This document shows positions 38,021-47,551 of a DNA stretch of 64,000 bases, one piece after another. This stretch comes from Bolinopsis microptera (lineage: Eukaryota > Ctenophora > Tentaculata > Lobata > Bolinopsidae), in NCBI RefSeq assembly GCF_026151205.1, contig NC_087081.1:17778859-17842858 (forward strand). The letters are read 5' to 3'. A program made the position numbers and the translations under genes. The notes beneath the pieces were generated by a model. The model was not told the DNA's origin and ran no database searches. It saw only the letters and a program-made list of their open reading frames with translations. Position 1 is the first letter of the stretch, and every line of letters starts with the position of its first letter.

Positions 38021-38847
38021 GCACGACGTATTTTATATCTTAATGTAAAATTATCATGACAAAAATATCGAATCCTGAACAACTTTCCAGACTCGCGCTG
38101 AGTCGCAAACAATTTCACTAATCAAACAAACGTAACTTATTTGAACAAACTCTTACCATATTTTTAAAATTTTCCGTCATTTCAAATCAAAATTAGAAAC
38201 TTAAATCAAATTCAAACTCAAGCACAAAGCACATAATACAACCAACTACTTAAACGAACTTTTCCCTTATCCAGATTCCCTACCTTCTCACCTTATCTAT
38301 CACACCTTATCAGCAAAACGCGAAATAAACCCTGCTTGATAATAGTCCACGTCCCTACATCATAACAATCATTTCATATTATCTAATTCCTAACCTCATG
38401 CCGTACTCAGACAACGACGACGCAATATTTACACGATATCTACACAGATATTTACACAGTACTCATTATACATACATCACACATTACTGTACATTTGACT
38501 CTGTACATTTGACTGATCTGTACATTTGACTCTGTACATTTGACTCTGAACATTCGACACATACATTACTGTACATGGAAATTAGGCTCATGCACGGTGA
38601 GCTGCTGCCATCAAGTAATAGAAGAGAAGTTAAAGGTCAATCATAAAGGTAAAGGTGAAGTTTACTTAATTACTGTAGATAAGTCACGGTACTTTCTACA
38701 CACAGGACTGAAAGTCTTCGTTAGAAGTATCTGACTAGGTCACGTTATTGTTATCATATTTTGTATAAATAGTAAGTCTATACTCTCTTAAATATATCAT
38801 AATATAACTATAATACTAACGAATATAATACATTATCTCATAGTTCT
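38021..38847 (+). other. Region between the two ORFs of LINE-A
   Basis: 827 bases without a credible frame. It includes repeated TGTACATTTGACTC blocks (38487-38550). It may contain an internal promoter or re-initiation signal for ORF2, but nothing recognisable was found. Confidence 0.5.
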
Positions 38848-41800
38848 ATGAACGAATCTCAGCGTTGCAACAAATGTAATACACGTATTCCTAAAGCACG
38901 TTCGTTCCTAATTTGCAGTCACTGCGACAAAATAAAACATATGAAATGCATGAAGTTATCTAAGTCTGAGGCAAAAATAATTGTAGATTCTGGCTCTGCC
39001 TGGATATGTTATGACTGTATCTCCAGCGCCTTACCAGTAAATGCATGCCCCTCGGCAAAGCCACCGAGACAAGGGCCCGTCATAGGTCCTAAATTTAAAG
39101 TTCAATGCACATGCTGTAATGGCTGGATTTACTCCCCCGCCAACCTGAAAACCTGCCACTGGTGCGAATCTAAAGTACATACCAAATGTCACTCCGACTT
39201 ATTAGGATGCAGAAATTGCTGTGAAAATATGATCCCGGGATACTATGTACATTGCTATCAGCTATACTCATTACATACACATACTCACACCGGCGTAATC
39301 CACAATCCCTACGATCGCTATCAGTTGATTAACGAAATAGGAAATACAATTGACCAAGATCAGGAACTCGAATATTGGAATGAGATTTCTGATATTTTAG
39401 TTAGCTGCAATTACATGGAGCCGACAAATGTAAGTTCGTCAGGACCATGTGATCTTAAGATATTTACCTTAAACATACGGGGACTTCTTAAAAACGTAGA
39501 CAAATTAAGAGAAGATATATTCACGTACTCGAAGTATGATGTCCTTTGTTTTAACGAGACTAATCTCTTGCAGGATAAGCTTCCTAATGGTATTAATGAC
39601 CTAGTGCTTGAGGGATTTTATGAACCACTGTTACGAGATCCAATACGTAGTTCTGGTCGTGGTGGGGGTTTAGCAATTTATATCAATACGCGCGTATGCG
39701 AGTCTGAAAATATTGAAAAATTCTTTCCCCAAAACTTTGATGTGACAGACAAGAGTGGTGAATTCATGTTGGTAAAACTCCATAACTGCAAAGGCTTTAA
39801 CAAAACAAAGATAATCGTCAATATATATCGGTCACCAGCATCAAAAAATCCTGATAATTTTAACAAACTCATAGACTCCCTATTACACGGCATGGAAAGG
39901 CACTCGAGAAAACATACTATATTAGTCGGTGATTTCAATGTAGATCTTACACATTATGATACTGACAAACATTGTCAAAATTTGATTGAAACTATGACTA
40001 AATACGGTTTCTTTCAGCTAGTCTCACGTCCCACACGTATCACTGATCACAGTGCCACTCTTATAGATCATGTTTACAGCAATAACGTACAACACACACA
40101 CAGCTGCAATGTTATTACTGTTGACCTGTCTGATCATCTAGCCACTCTTGTTACTATCTCACTTGGGCAATACAGCCACATTGCAGGGAGTAGAAACAAA
40201 CGACACAGAGTCGACCATGGAATGAATATTGAAAAACGTATGTTTAACGAGTCGAACAACCTTAAATTTATAGAATTAATTGGATCCGAAATGTGGGAGG
40301 AAGTCACACGTGAAAATTGTGCTGATGAACAATATAACAAATTTATTGAAATATACGGTCAGCATTATGATGAGGCATACCCAGTGAAAACCAATCATGT
40401 GCGCCGCAAATTTGAAAGGCAGGACCCCAAACCTTTTATGCTACCCTGGCTTGAAATTGCATGTGCTCGTAAAAACAAATTATTCCATGCCAAAATAGTG
40501 GACCCAACGGAGGAAAACTACAAGGCTTACAAAAAGCATAAGGCATTCTGCGACAAGCACGTCAATAAGGCAAAAGACAAATACTACAAAACACAATTTG
40601 ATAAGTATAAAGATTGTTCAAAGAAACAATGGCAGCTGATCAACACTCTACTTGGCAGAAAATCTAAATCTCATAACAAAATTAAACTCCAAAACGCCGA
40701 CGGAAATATTATAAATAGTGACAGTGATGTAGCTGAGCACTTTAACTCTTACTTCTCCAACATTGCCACAAAAATCAAAGATGCGATCAGCGCGCGTACT
40801 GTATTCGATCCAGGGGGTTTTAAACATTACCTTAGCAGCCCAGCTTCGCAGTCTATGTTCGTAAGACCAACTACCGAAAGTGAAGTTGAACAAATTATTA
40901 GCAAGCTTAAGAATAAATCCACTCAAGACACTAAAATTGAACCCCTAAAAATTGTAAAAGACTGCCCCTCCTTCTGTAAAGTCTTGTCCATAATCATTAA
41001 CACATCATTTAGTCAAGGTATCTTCCCATCATCTCTCAAAATAGCTAAAGTTATACCAATTCACAAAGGAGGCAGCAAATCCGACGCCACTAACTATCGA
41101 CCCATATCTTTGCTGTGCACCTTTTCCAAATTGTATGAAAAACTTATGCATAATAGAGTAATGGACTTCCTTGACAAGAAAGGCTCGCTCTTTGAAGGGC
41201 AATATGGCTTCCGGCCAGGCCGATCCTGTGAGCATGCTCTTTTGGATGCTCAACACACGATTCTGAATTCCCTTGCCAAAAAGGAAGTTGCTCTATTACT
41301 CCTAGTCGACTTTAGTAAAGCTTTTGACGTTTTGTCTCATGATGTATTGATTGACAAACTCCAGCACTATGGAATCCGTGGGCAAGCTTTGCAATGGTTT
41401 AAATCCTACCTGAGCACACGTCAGCAATACGTATGTTTGAATGGTATTAAATCAGCTCTTAAACCTATTACATACGGAGTTCCACAGGGCAGTATTATGG
41501 GACCTTTGTTATTCCTAATCTACATCAATGATATGCCAAATATCAACAGTATGATAAAGTTTATACTCTACGCTGATGATGCGAACATCATAATAAAAGG
41601 CAAAAATGCAAACGATGTTATACAAAAATTCAACCAATTCTCCCACGAGTTTGTACGCTGGGTTGACTGTAATGGACTTGCACTTAATCTAAAAAAGACC
41701 TGCTATATGCTTTTCGGTGTTAGAAATACTGATAATACTCCAAATATTCATATTGCAGACACACAATTAGAACGTAAAAGGGAAGCACGGTTCCTTGGCG

Positions 41801-42507
41801 TTATAATGGATGATAAACTAACATGGTCTAAGCATATAGCAGCTGTTAGATCAAAAATGATGCGGTATGTAGGAATTATGTATAAAATAAAACGTCACCT
41901 ATCGATTCAAATAAGGCTACAGATATATCAAAGTTTTGTTCAATCGCATTTAAACTTCTGTTCAATTGTATGGGGGTTTGCAGCAAAAAATCACATTGAA
42001 TCACTCTTCTCACGACAAAAACAGGGTATCAGGGCAGTAATGCCAGGTCACATTAATTACTTTTACAAAGACGGTCGACTGCCAGAACACACAAAACAAT
42101 TTTTCAATAACAATGGTATACTCACGGTGCACAGTGTTATTGTAAAAAACACACTAATTCTCATGCACCGAATCAAACATTTCCGCAGCTCAGTCCCTCA
42201 ACAAATCTGTATGACTATCCCAGAAAATGCACCCACTGCAAACTCAGATCACGTGACTGCAGCATCCTGGTTAGCCGAGTACAACACCACACATTTCAGA
42301 TCTTCGATGTTCTTCAAAGGACCTTTACTCTCAATTTATGCTGTAAATGCAAATGTAAGCACCCTACCCACACTTTTTTCCATAAACCTTTTTAAATCGG
42401 CTACAAAACGCATGCTCTTGAACCTGCAGAGTGAAAATGACGATGACACGTGGCCCAGTTTCTTATTACATAATATTCCAGGTCTAAGAAGGTCACAACG
42501 TGTCTGA
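38848..42507 (+). CDS. LINE-A ORF2: PHD-like zinc fingers, AP-endonuclease-like nuclease, reverse transcriptase
   Basis: 1219 residues with a clean ATG and no internal stop. 7-57 is a PHD-type finger (CNKC, CSHC, H/C, CYDC). 87-125 is a second Cys/His cluster (CTCC, CHWC, HTKC, CRNC). 203-440 is an endonuclease/exonuclease/phosphatase domain with Asn209, Glu237 (NET), GDFN 361-364 and SDH 428-430. 730-960 is a reverse transcriptase with NYRPISL, DFSKAFD (Asp821), GVPQGSIMGPLLF and YADD 908-911. RT sequence style places it in the CR1/L2/Daphne/Crack assemblage. The protein nicks target DNA and performs target-primed reverse transcription. It appears intact and possibly active. Confidence 0.95.
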   Translation: MNESQRCNKCNTRIPKARSFLICSHCDKIKHMKCMKLSKSEAKIIVDSGSAWICYDCISSALPVNACPSAKPPRQGPVIGPKFKVQCTCCNGWIYSPANLKTCHWCESKVHTKCHSDLLGCRNCCENMIPGYYVHCYQLYSLHTHTHTGVIHNPYDRYQLINEIGNTIDQDQELEYWNEISDILVSCNYMEPTNVSSSGPCDLKIFTLNIRGLLKNVDKLREDIFTYSKYDVLCFNETNLLQDKLPNGINDLVLEGFYEPLLRDPIRSSGRGGGLAIYINTRVCESENIEKFFPQNFDVTDKSGEFMLVKLHNCKGFNKTKIIVNIYRSPASKNPDNFNKLIDSLLHGMERHSRKHTILVGDFNVDLTHYDTDKHCQNLIETMTKYGFFQLVSRPTRITDHSATLIDHVYSNNVQHTHSCNVITVDLSDHLATLVTISLGQYSHIAGSRNKRHRVDHGMNIEKRMFNESNNLKFIELIGSEMWEEVTRENCADEQYNKFIEIYGQHYDEAYPVKTNHVRRKFERQDPKPFMLPWLEIACARKNKLFHAKIVDPTEENYKAYKKHKAFCDKHVNKAKDKYYKTQFDKYKDCSKKQWQLINTLLGRKSKSHNKIKLQNADGNIINSDSDVAEHFNSYFSNIATKIKDAISARTVFDPGGFKHYLSSPASQSMFVRPTTESEVEQIISKLKNKSTQDTKIEPLKIVKDCPSFCKVLSIIINTSFSQGIFPSSLKIAKVIPIHKGGSKSDATNYRPISLLCTFSKLYEKLMHNRVMDFLDKKGSLFEGQYGFRPGRSCEHALLDAQHTILNSLAKKEVALLLLVDFSKAFDVLSHDVLIDKLQHYGIRGQALQWFKSYLSTRQQYVCLNGIKSALKPITYGVPQGSIMGPLLFLIYINDMPNINSMIKFILYADDANIIIKGKNANDVIQKFNQFSHEFVRWVDCNGLALNLKKTCYMLFGVRNTDNTPNIHIADTQLERKREARFLGVIMDDKLTWSKHIAAVRSKMMRYVGIMYKIKRHLSIQIRLQIYQSFVQSHLNFCSIVWGFAAKNHIESLFSRQKQGIRAVMPGHINYFYKDGRLPEHTKQFFNNNGILTVHSVIVKNTLILMHRIKHFRSSVPQQICMTIPENAPTANSDHVTAASWLAEYNTTHFRSSMFFKGPLLSIYAVNANVSTLPTLFSINLFKSATKRMLLNLQSENDDDTWPSFLLHNIPGLRRSQRV

Positions 42508-43020
42508 AAGTTACTGGACACAACGGTCATTATATCAGTTTAGTGAATTAGTTAATTAGTTAATTAGTAAATCAGTTATTAGTCATATGGTTATTATTAA
42601 GTACTATATATTATATGATATTACAAAAATAAACTATGAATATATATTTACACACAAAAAAAACCAGAACAAACTGATCACAGACTAGCGGCAACTAATA
42701 TTAATGGATAAGCCACACATCCTAAATTCCGGGTCCATATTTACACTGCCACATTCCCCACTATCACTATTTTCCTATCAGCACAAACCGTAATTAATTG
42801 ATTTCAACAATCACAAACACTACATATCCAAACGAATGGCATAACATAGCAATATCTACGATATCCTAAATCAGTCCCTAACAAACTTAGCGCGAGTCTG
42901 AAAGGCTGTTGGAAGCACAGAGTGCTCCATATTTTGTTTTTATCAATAAACCTTTTTTTTTTTCATTTTCTTTTTTTTATAAATTTATTAACTGCGTGCA
43001 AATTTGTGTTTCAGATTTGA
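42508..43020 (+). other. LINE-A 3' untranslated region
   Basis: AT-rich, non-coding. AATAAA-like signals occur (CAAAAATAAACTATG near 42625 and TCAATAAACC near 42943), followed by a long T tract (42951-42976). The junction with the CACAGTG-ended element is probably near 42980. No poly-A tail was seen. Confidence 0.5.
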
Positions 43021-43616
43021 TCTATTTATGATATATATTTATGATTATGTAAAAAAAAAAAAAGGCCAAAAATTTGCCTAAAAATGGGGCAAAAATTCAG
43101 GCTCATGTCAAAAATCAGCTATATTAGATAGCCTATTAAGGTTTTTTCCAATAAATGAAGGTTTGAGAGTTGTTTGAAGATATAAAAGGAGTCAATTTAC
43201 TTTAAATAATCTTATTTAAGGAACAGACATAGAGTAAGAGCTATTTTTCACTGCCAAAAAGAAACAAAATCAATTTTTGAAAAATCGCAAATTTCGCGGC
43301 CGCGTAGCGGTTAAACCATATGGAATTTTTAATTTCGGTTTTTTGCATTCTGTAGGGGACCAGTTTTCCTATCAGATTATTTAAAATACATCCTAAACTA
43401 ACAAACTCATTTTTGGACCTAATATAGCCTGGTGGCCCACTGTGTGGCTTTTGACCTGTTTCTGCACTTTCCGCATTTGGAATTTATTGGCTATCTGACT
43501 AATATCAATATGGACACTGAAAACGCGAATTTTGCCTCATTGGGAAATTTTCGAGAGCATGCAAAGTGTTTTCTAGACCAGGCTTTTACCTCAGGCTGGC
43601 TACGACACTGCCTATT

Positions 43617-43692
43617 ATAACACACATAATGCCGGCACGCACAGGGATTATATTTCAATTTTTCCGGCGACGCGCAGGAAAATTTGATAATA
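43617..43692 (+). repeat. Dispersed repeat, satellite-free copy (partner of 26410-26485)
   Basis: It reads ACACACATAA, then GCCGGCACGCACAGGGATTA and an AT-rich tail, matching the right edge of the 13-kb satellite. Here it immediately precedes a large inverted repeat, so it may be the end of the same foldback element. Confidence 0.7.
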
Positions 43693-43711
43693 ATTTCGTA
43701 ATGAAAATAAG

Positions 43712-43965
43712 TATGGTATCAGCTTTTTTGAAATAAATTTTACAGAATCGTAATCAGCTTGATAAGACGAATCTTTTAGTACCAAGTAGGTGCTTTTAGA
43801 AGAGAAATTGTCTTAAATAATTTTCTAGCTCCCTTGTATAAATTTGTTACTAATTTTTTTACAAATTTTGTGTCTTCAAGTATTATAAATTTGGTACTAA
43901 AAGATTCGTCTTACCAATCTGATTACGATTCTGTAAAAATTATTTCAGAAAAGCTGATACTTTTT
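43712..43965. repeat. Long inverted repeat (75-bp arms)
   Basis: The left arm (about 43712-43785, TATCAGCTTTTTTGAAATAA to GATTCGTC on the other strand) is about 90% complementary to the right arm (about 43891-43965). The loop is roughly 105 bases. A transcript would form a long double-stranded stem. It is probably a foldback-type MITE with no coding capacity. Confidence 0.85.
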
Positions 43966-44531
43966 GAGTAATAGGTATTTTAAGCCTTAAATCTGCCATT
44001 TTTGGCCTTTTTTACGATGAATTTTACTAAGTCGTTTGAGGCCACATTTCATAGCTTAAAACTCAAATCTGAGAGCCATCCTACTTCAAAAAGTTGTATA
44101 TGATCATCAGCTACACTCACAAGAATTTTTGAAGCGATATCTGCTGACCCGGGTGATTGGTGAAATGTACAACTTTAGAAGTAGAAGTAAATTTCAATTT
44201 TTCTTATTTCGACCTTGTTTGGTCTGTAACTTCGTCATTTATTGTTCAATTATATAATCCTTTTAATGGCTTCTTGTACGGATTGTAAGTAATGTTCAGT
44301 AAAAAATCAGCCAAAAAACGTTTCGAATGATTGAAAGATCAGTATTACAGTGACAGACTTCTCAAAATTTCCAAAACTTTCGAAAAAGAAAATATTTATT
44401 TTTTCGAAAGTGAGTGCTCTCAAAAATAATTTTTAATGTATCAAATCTTATTGGTTTTATGTATAATTATACTTTCTTAATATGAAGTTAACAACAGGGC
44501 CACGGCATAAAAGCTTTTGGTGTATGTCCCC
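43966..44531. other. Intron 1 non-coding sequence
   Basis: AT-rich sequence with no frame or repeat that I can assign. It lies between the long inverted repeat and the TTAA palindrome. Confidence 0.5.
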
Positions 44532-44577
44532 TTAAGGGGAGATACACCAAAAACGTTTTTGGTGTATCTCCCCTTAA
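44532..44577. mobile_element. 46-bp TTAA-flanked perfect palindrome (minimal MITE)
   Basis: Two TTAA sites (44532-44535 and 44574-44577) enclose a perfect 38-bp palindrome with half-site GGGGAGATACACCAAAAAC. The left TTAA is preceded by another inverted half (TTTTGGTGTATGTCCCC, 44514-44531). The pattern therefore looks like two tail-to-tail copies of the same TTAA-specific terminal repeat. TTAA specificity suggests a piggyBac- or Kolobok-type source. Confidence 0.75.
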
Positions 44578-44788
44578 GCGTGCCAGCGTTTTGTGTTATA
44601 AAGTTATAAACCCCTCCGGGTTAGAATAAGATTCTGATAATCCCGGCTCCCGCTAGATAAATTCTGATAATCCCGGCTCCTGCTGTTAGTTTTTTCCCGC
44701 TGAATAAATAACCCCGGCAACAACAACAAACAACAACAGATTATATTATTTTAGTTAGTATGGACATGAATGTTACGATTGCAGTCTA

Positions 44789-44831
44789 TTTATTTATTAC
44801 AATATAATATTATTATATTGTAATAAATAAA
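44789..44831. repeat. AT-rich perfect hairpin
   Basis: TTTATTTATTACAATATAAT is followed, after one or two bases, by its reverse complement. This is a strong cruciform or hairpin candidate at the end of the LINE fragment that follows. Confidence 0.75.
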
Positions 44832-44894
44832 CCGGTTTCAAAGCCCTTAAGGGTGGCCCTCGGGTCTTTAAAACAAAACAAAAGTAGAGATCGT

Positions 44895-45003
44895 TACAGT
44901 AATCTAAACATGACACGACTAGACTGTGAACGATGATCTTAATCTGTTTGGGACTTGATAGAAATCTGATTTTTCTGATATGACGTAATGTATGAAACAT
45001 TTC
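44895..45003 (-). pseudogene. Fragment of a LINE reverse transcriptase C-terminal region
   Basis: The minus strand reads LRHIRKIRFLSS, PKQIKIIVHSLVVSCLDYCN and LYF. The pattern (LRxIRxFLS, LVHSLVxSxLDYCN) is the familiar region after the RT palm in CR1/L2-type LINEs. About 35 residues remain, so it is a dead 3' fragment within guanylate kinase intron 1. Confidence 0.75.
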
Positions 45004-45183
45004 TTCTTGAGATTTAGATGAGTAAGTACAAATTTTGTGTCCAAGTTTGATCCTACTTTAAATGGGTGTTTATTGATTTATTTTTAATTGAGCATTGTGT
45101 TTTACATTATAAGCTATATAGAACTTACAATTAGTAGGTTAGTGGTAATCTTGAAGTACCTTGTGTTACATTTAAAAACTCAC

Positions 45184-45311
45184 CTTTCAGGGTAGGACTC
45201 AAACAGTTTGTTGAGAAGAGTACTCTTCCCACACCCAGAAGGTCCGGTGATCACAATGAGATATTTAGAGGGAGCACATGCTGCTGCACCCATTGTTTTT
45301 CTTGCTAACAT
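45184..45311 (-). CDS. GUK1: Guanylate kinase exon 1 (P-loop)
   Basis: ATG at 45311-45309, or the internal ATG at 45293-45291. The exon encodes MLARKTMGAAACAPSKYLIV, then ITGPSGCGKSTLLNKLFESY, then PE and two bases of a split Arg codon. The donor GTGAGT (45183-45178) is consensus. GPSGCGKST is the Walker A loop that binds ATP phosphates. Family members usually start only a few residues before the VLSGPSG strand, so the second ATG may be the main start. The longer N-terminus (basic, Ala-rich) could be a weak organelle signal. Confidence 0.94.
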
Positions 45312-45925
45312 TTCTTAGCTCTTGGTAAGAGGGACAGTTATTGTATAGAATACCAAACATACAGTCTTATGATCTATGGAAATATTTTGCTGCATAATAC
45401 AATCCCAGAGTAAGTCCTCTGAATTGAATTGAAAAGTTCCTCCTGGCAAGCCAGGAAGGTGCGCCCCAAATAAGCATAGATGAAGGGGCCTCTGGGGGTC
45501 TCGGTCTGTGCAATCTAAAGAACTGTAAACTGGACTAGCGGGCTGGACAGCCTCAATAAAGGGGTGACCCAGGTTCAAGAAAACAACAAATTTCAAGAAA
45601 ACAACAAATTTTTATTTAAATCAATTATAGCAACAATTTGAAAAACTTTAAAGTTCTTCTATTACCATGGAATATACTACGGGTATGGTGACTTGGGCTA
45701 TTGAGTTGTTAAGTAGATTAAGATCAGGTTGTCAGATATTTGATAAATCCGCTCTGTGACGTCACTTAATTATTATCAAAACAAATTGAATAACATTCTG
45801 TTATCATGGGAAAAATGTTTAATGGAGCGCGCTAATTGATTATGTGCCTTTTGTAGGATGGGCACATGACTCGTGTAGTTGATGTTTAACTGTGGTCACT
45901 GGTCATGTGTCTGTGCGTGCGTGAC
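45312..45925 (-). promoter_or_regulatory. Upstream region of guanylate kinase (putative promoter and 5' UTR)
   Basis: By position, transcription must begin here or beyond. No TATA box or initiator could be assigned with confidence. A minus-strand frame at 45596-45315 is open but has no recognisable homology and is more likely 5' UTR or intergenic repeat. TTTCAAGAAAACAACAAA occurs twice (45573-45610). Confidence 0.4.
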
Positions 45926-45929
45926 CAGA

Positions 45930-46755
45930 GAATAAAAAAACCGAAGAACCACAACTTATTCTGCCTTTACTTAAGGAATATGCCACAGATGAGAGAGATA
46001 TCCTTGAACTCCCTGTTCGATGTGGAGGCCTAGGTATCATCAATCCTGTCAGGATAGCATCTCGTGAATATACATACAGTGGCACTCACTAAAGATCTTG
46101 TGAGTTTAATCAACCAACAAGACCAGGGTATCACCAAGCTGGATATGGGCAAGATGAAAGAAAAGAAAGAAGAATTGAGGAAACAGAAAGAAGAGTTTCT
46201 ATCCCAAAAGTTCAAGATGCTTTATAATTGTGTCAGATCATCTTCTTAAAAACCACGTAACCAAGCAAGAGAGAAGGGAGCTTCAACATGGCTTTCAGCA
46301 TTACCTCTAAAGGACCTAAAAAATGTTCTAAACAAGCAAGAGTTCCAAGACAGCATACGCCTACGCTATGGTTGGAAGTTCCAATGAGTGCCCTCTAAAT
46401 GTGCCTGCGGAAATGTGAACAGTGTCTAGCACGCCCTTGATTGTAAATTAGGTGGATACGTTTCCATGTGCCACAATGCCATATGAGACGCTGCAGCTTT
46501 CTTCCTTCAAGAAGCAAAGTGTAATGATGTAAGGATCTAGAACGTGCACTCCTGCCTGTCCAACAAACTTCATTCTCCAGGAAGACCAACACCCAGGATG
46601 AAGCCCGTCTTGATGTAGCAGCTGTTGGACTGTATGCACCATTTGAAAGAACATTATTTGACATCAGGGTAACTCATCCTAATTGTGACTCAAATACGTT
46701 TAAGCCACTGGATAAAATTTACAGTGCACATGAGAAAGAGAAGAAATATCTATTA
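45930..46755 (+). pseudogene. Decayed retrotransposon fragment (RT C-terminal region with CxCG zinc motif)
   Basis: Pieces in three frames follow the order of a family common in cnidarian, mollusc and lancelet genomes: ELPVRCGGLGIINPVRIAS (about 46010-46065), a Lys/Glu-rich helix (46140-46210), GASTWLSALPLKD (46278-46315), QEFQDSIRLRYGW (46338-46376), CACG with HALDCKLGGY (46402-46455), and DVAAVGLYAPFERTLFDIRV (46613-46672). In-frame stops and several frameshifts break it. The exact superfamily (DIRS-like or another) is not settled from this fragment. Confidence 0.7.
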
Positions 46756-47551
46756 TATGAGTAGGGTGAGAATCCCTGCCACGTTTTTGGTCAGTTTCGC
46801 CGGGGCTCATGTCTTTCCTTGAGGGAGCATGAATGTCTACAGAAAAACTAACAAATCCTAGCGAAGTCCAATCCGAACCACATCTTCCATCAGAGGTTGT
46901 GCTGGGTCAGCTGGTTACTGAACGGATTGGCCTGGAGAAAGGCATAGTCCTGTTATTCTCAAGTTAACCATAGAGGGGGTCAGGCGCTGTTCGCTCACAG
47001 CTGGTTCTTGAAGCCAACACCCTCAGCCCCACAGAAGTGGGAGCACTGTCGGTGGTGGCTCACCCAGATAACGGACAGTGTCTCTCCTTCTTTCTTCTTG
47101 GAATTGCATTGGCTACCGATGAGTAATCCGTTGGAGTAAAGTCTGCCGGTGTCCTGGGTGTGATGGATCTGAGTTAGATGGCAGGTTGTGGAGGTGGTAA
47201 TCGTTTCTTCCTAATGCCCTGGTAGTCTTGTACTACCAGGGCTCCTGCGGTCTGGTACGAGGTTAGTTTTATTGTTAGAGATCTAGTGATGTTTGAAATT
47301 TATTAACTCCTTTTAGCTACTTCTCCTTTAGATAAGTATTGCATTCTCTTTTTTCTGCTATACAGTTCTTTACAACACCTCTGTTCATTATAATTCAAAT
47401 TTTTTTCACTCTGAACTATAAATCTCTGGCCTATTAACTGTTTCAGATCCAGATTGCTAGGGTTTACAACGGTGCCACTGAAACATCCTGCTGTTGATCT
47501 CTTATCCGGATCACCCAGTCTCCTCCCGATCCTCCCACACTTCACAACAAG
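46756..47551 (+). other. Probable 5' untranslated region of LINE-B
   Basis: Non-coding sequence between the decayed fragment and the ORF1 ATG. It contains a strong hairpin (arms GCCCTGGTAGT and ACTACCAGGGC, 47217-47243, loop CTTGT). No start of the element can be fixed, because no target duplication matching the 3' flank (TTGTTGCTG after the poly-A at 63733) was found. Confidence 0.45.

Larger units (their letters stand above)
36004..43449. mobile_element. TIR element with CACAGTG ends and TGGCT target duplication, split by LINE-A
   Basis: The left end CACAGTGGGCCA (36009-36020) and the right end TGGCCCACTGTG (43433-43444) are exact inverted copies. Both continue inward to CAGGCTATATTAG; the left has about 10 extra bases. 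TGGCT flanks both sides (36004-36008 and 43445-43449). A 5-bp GC-containing target duplication with a CACAGTG terminus is what Transib and RAG-type transposons show, and CACAGTG is the RSS heptamer (family knowledge). No transposase is visible. The interior is almost entirely LINE-A, so the original element was probably about 1 kb and non-autonomous. A third, related terminus begins at 63742. Confidence 0.65.
5487..45311 (-). other. GUK1: Guanylate kinase gene (five coding exons, ~40 kb span)
   Basis: Five minus-strand exons join with consistent phases (2, 0, 0, 0) and GT-AG boundaries to give about 207 residues. In order they hold the P-loop GPSGCGKST, the GMP-binding segment with [10 protein letters not shown] and GVHYHF, the HAEF and YGTS segments, the LDIELQG strand, the lid region ending in RLRDRNTE, and the C-terminal VNDNLDTAY helix. 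Guanylate kinase phosphorylates GMP to GDP with ATP in the cytosol and is needed for GTP and dGTP supply. Introns are about 9.3, 5.8, 17.1 and 7.0 kb and are filled with satellites and mobile elements. Those with coding capacity run on the plus strand, except the TIR element of intron 2. The exons contain no frameshift or stop, so the gene looks functional. Confidence 0.93.

Noticed and set aside
36009-43444. hAT assignment for the CAGTGGGCC-containing TIR
   Set aside because: An 8-bp duplication does not fit (GTGGCTCA against TGTGGCTT). The 5-bp TGGCT duplication with CACAGTG ends fits exactly. It was kept as the alternative to be tested.
45315-45596. 93-codon minus-strand frame upstream of guanylate kinase
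   Set aside because: No recognisable domain. It is separated from exon 1 by stops and better explained as 5' UTR or repeat.
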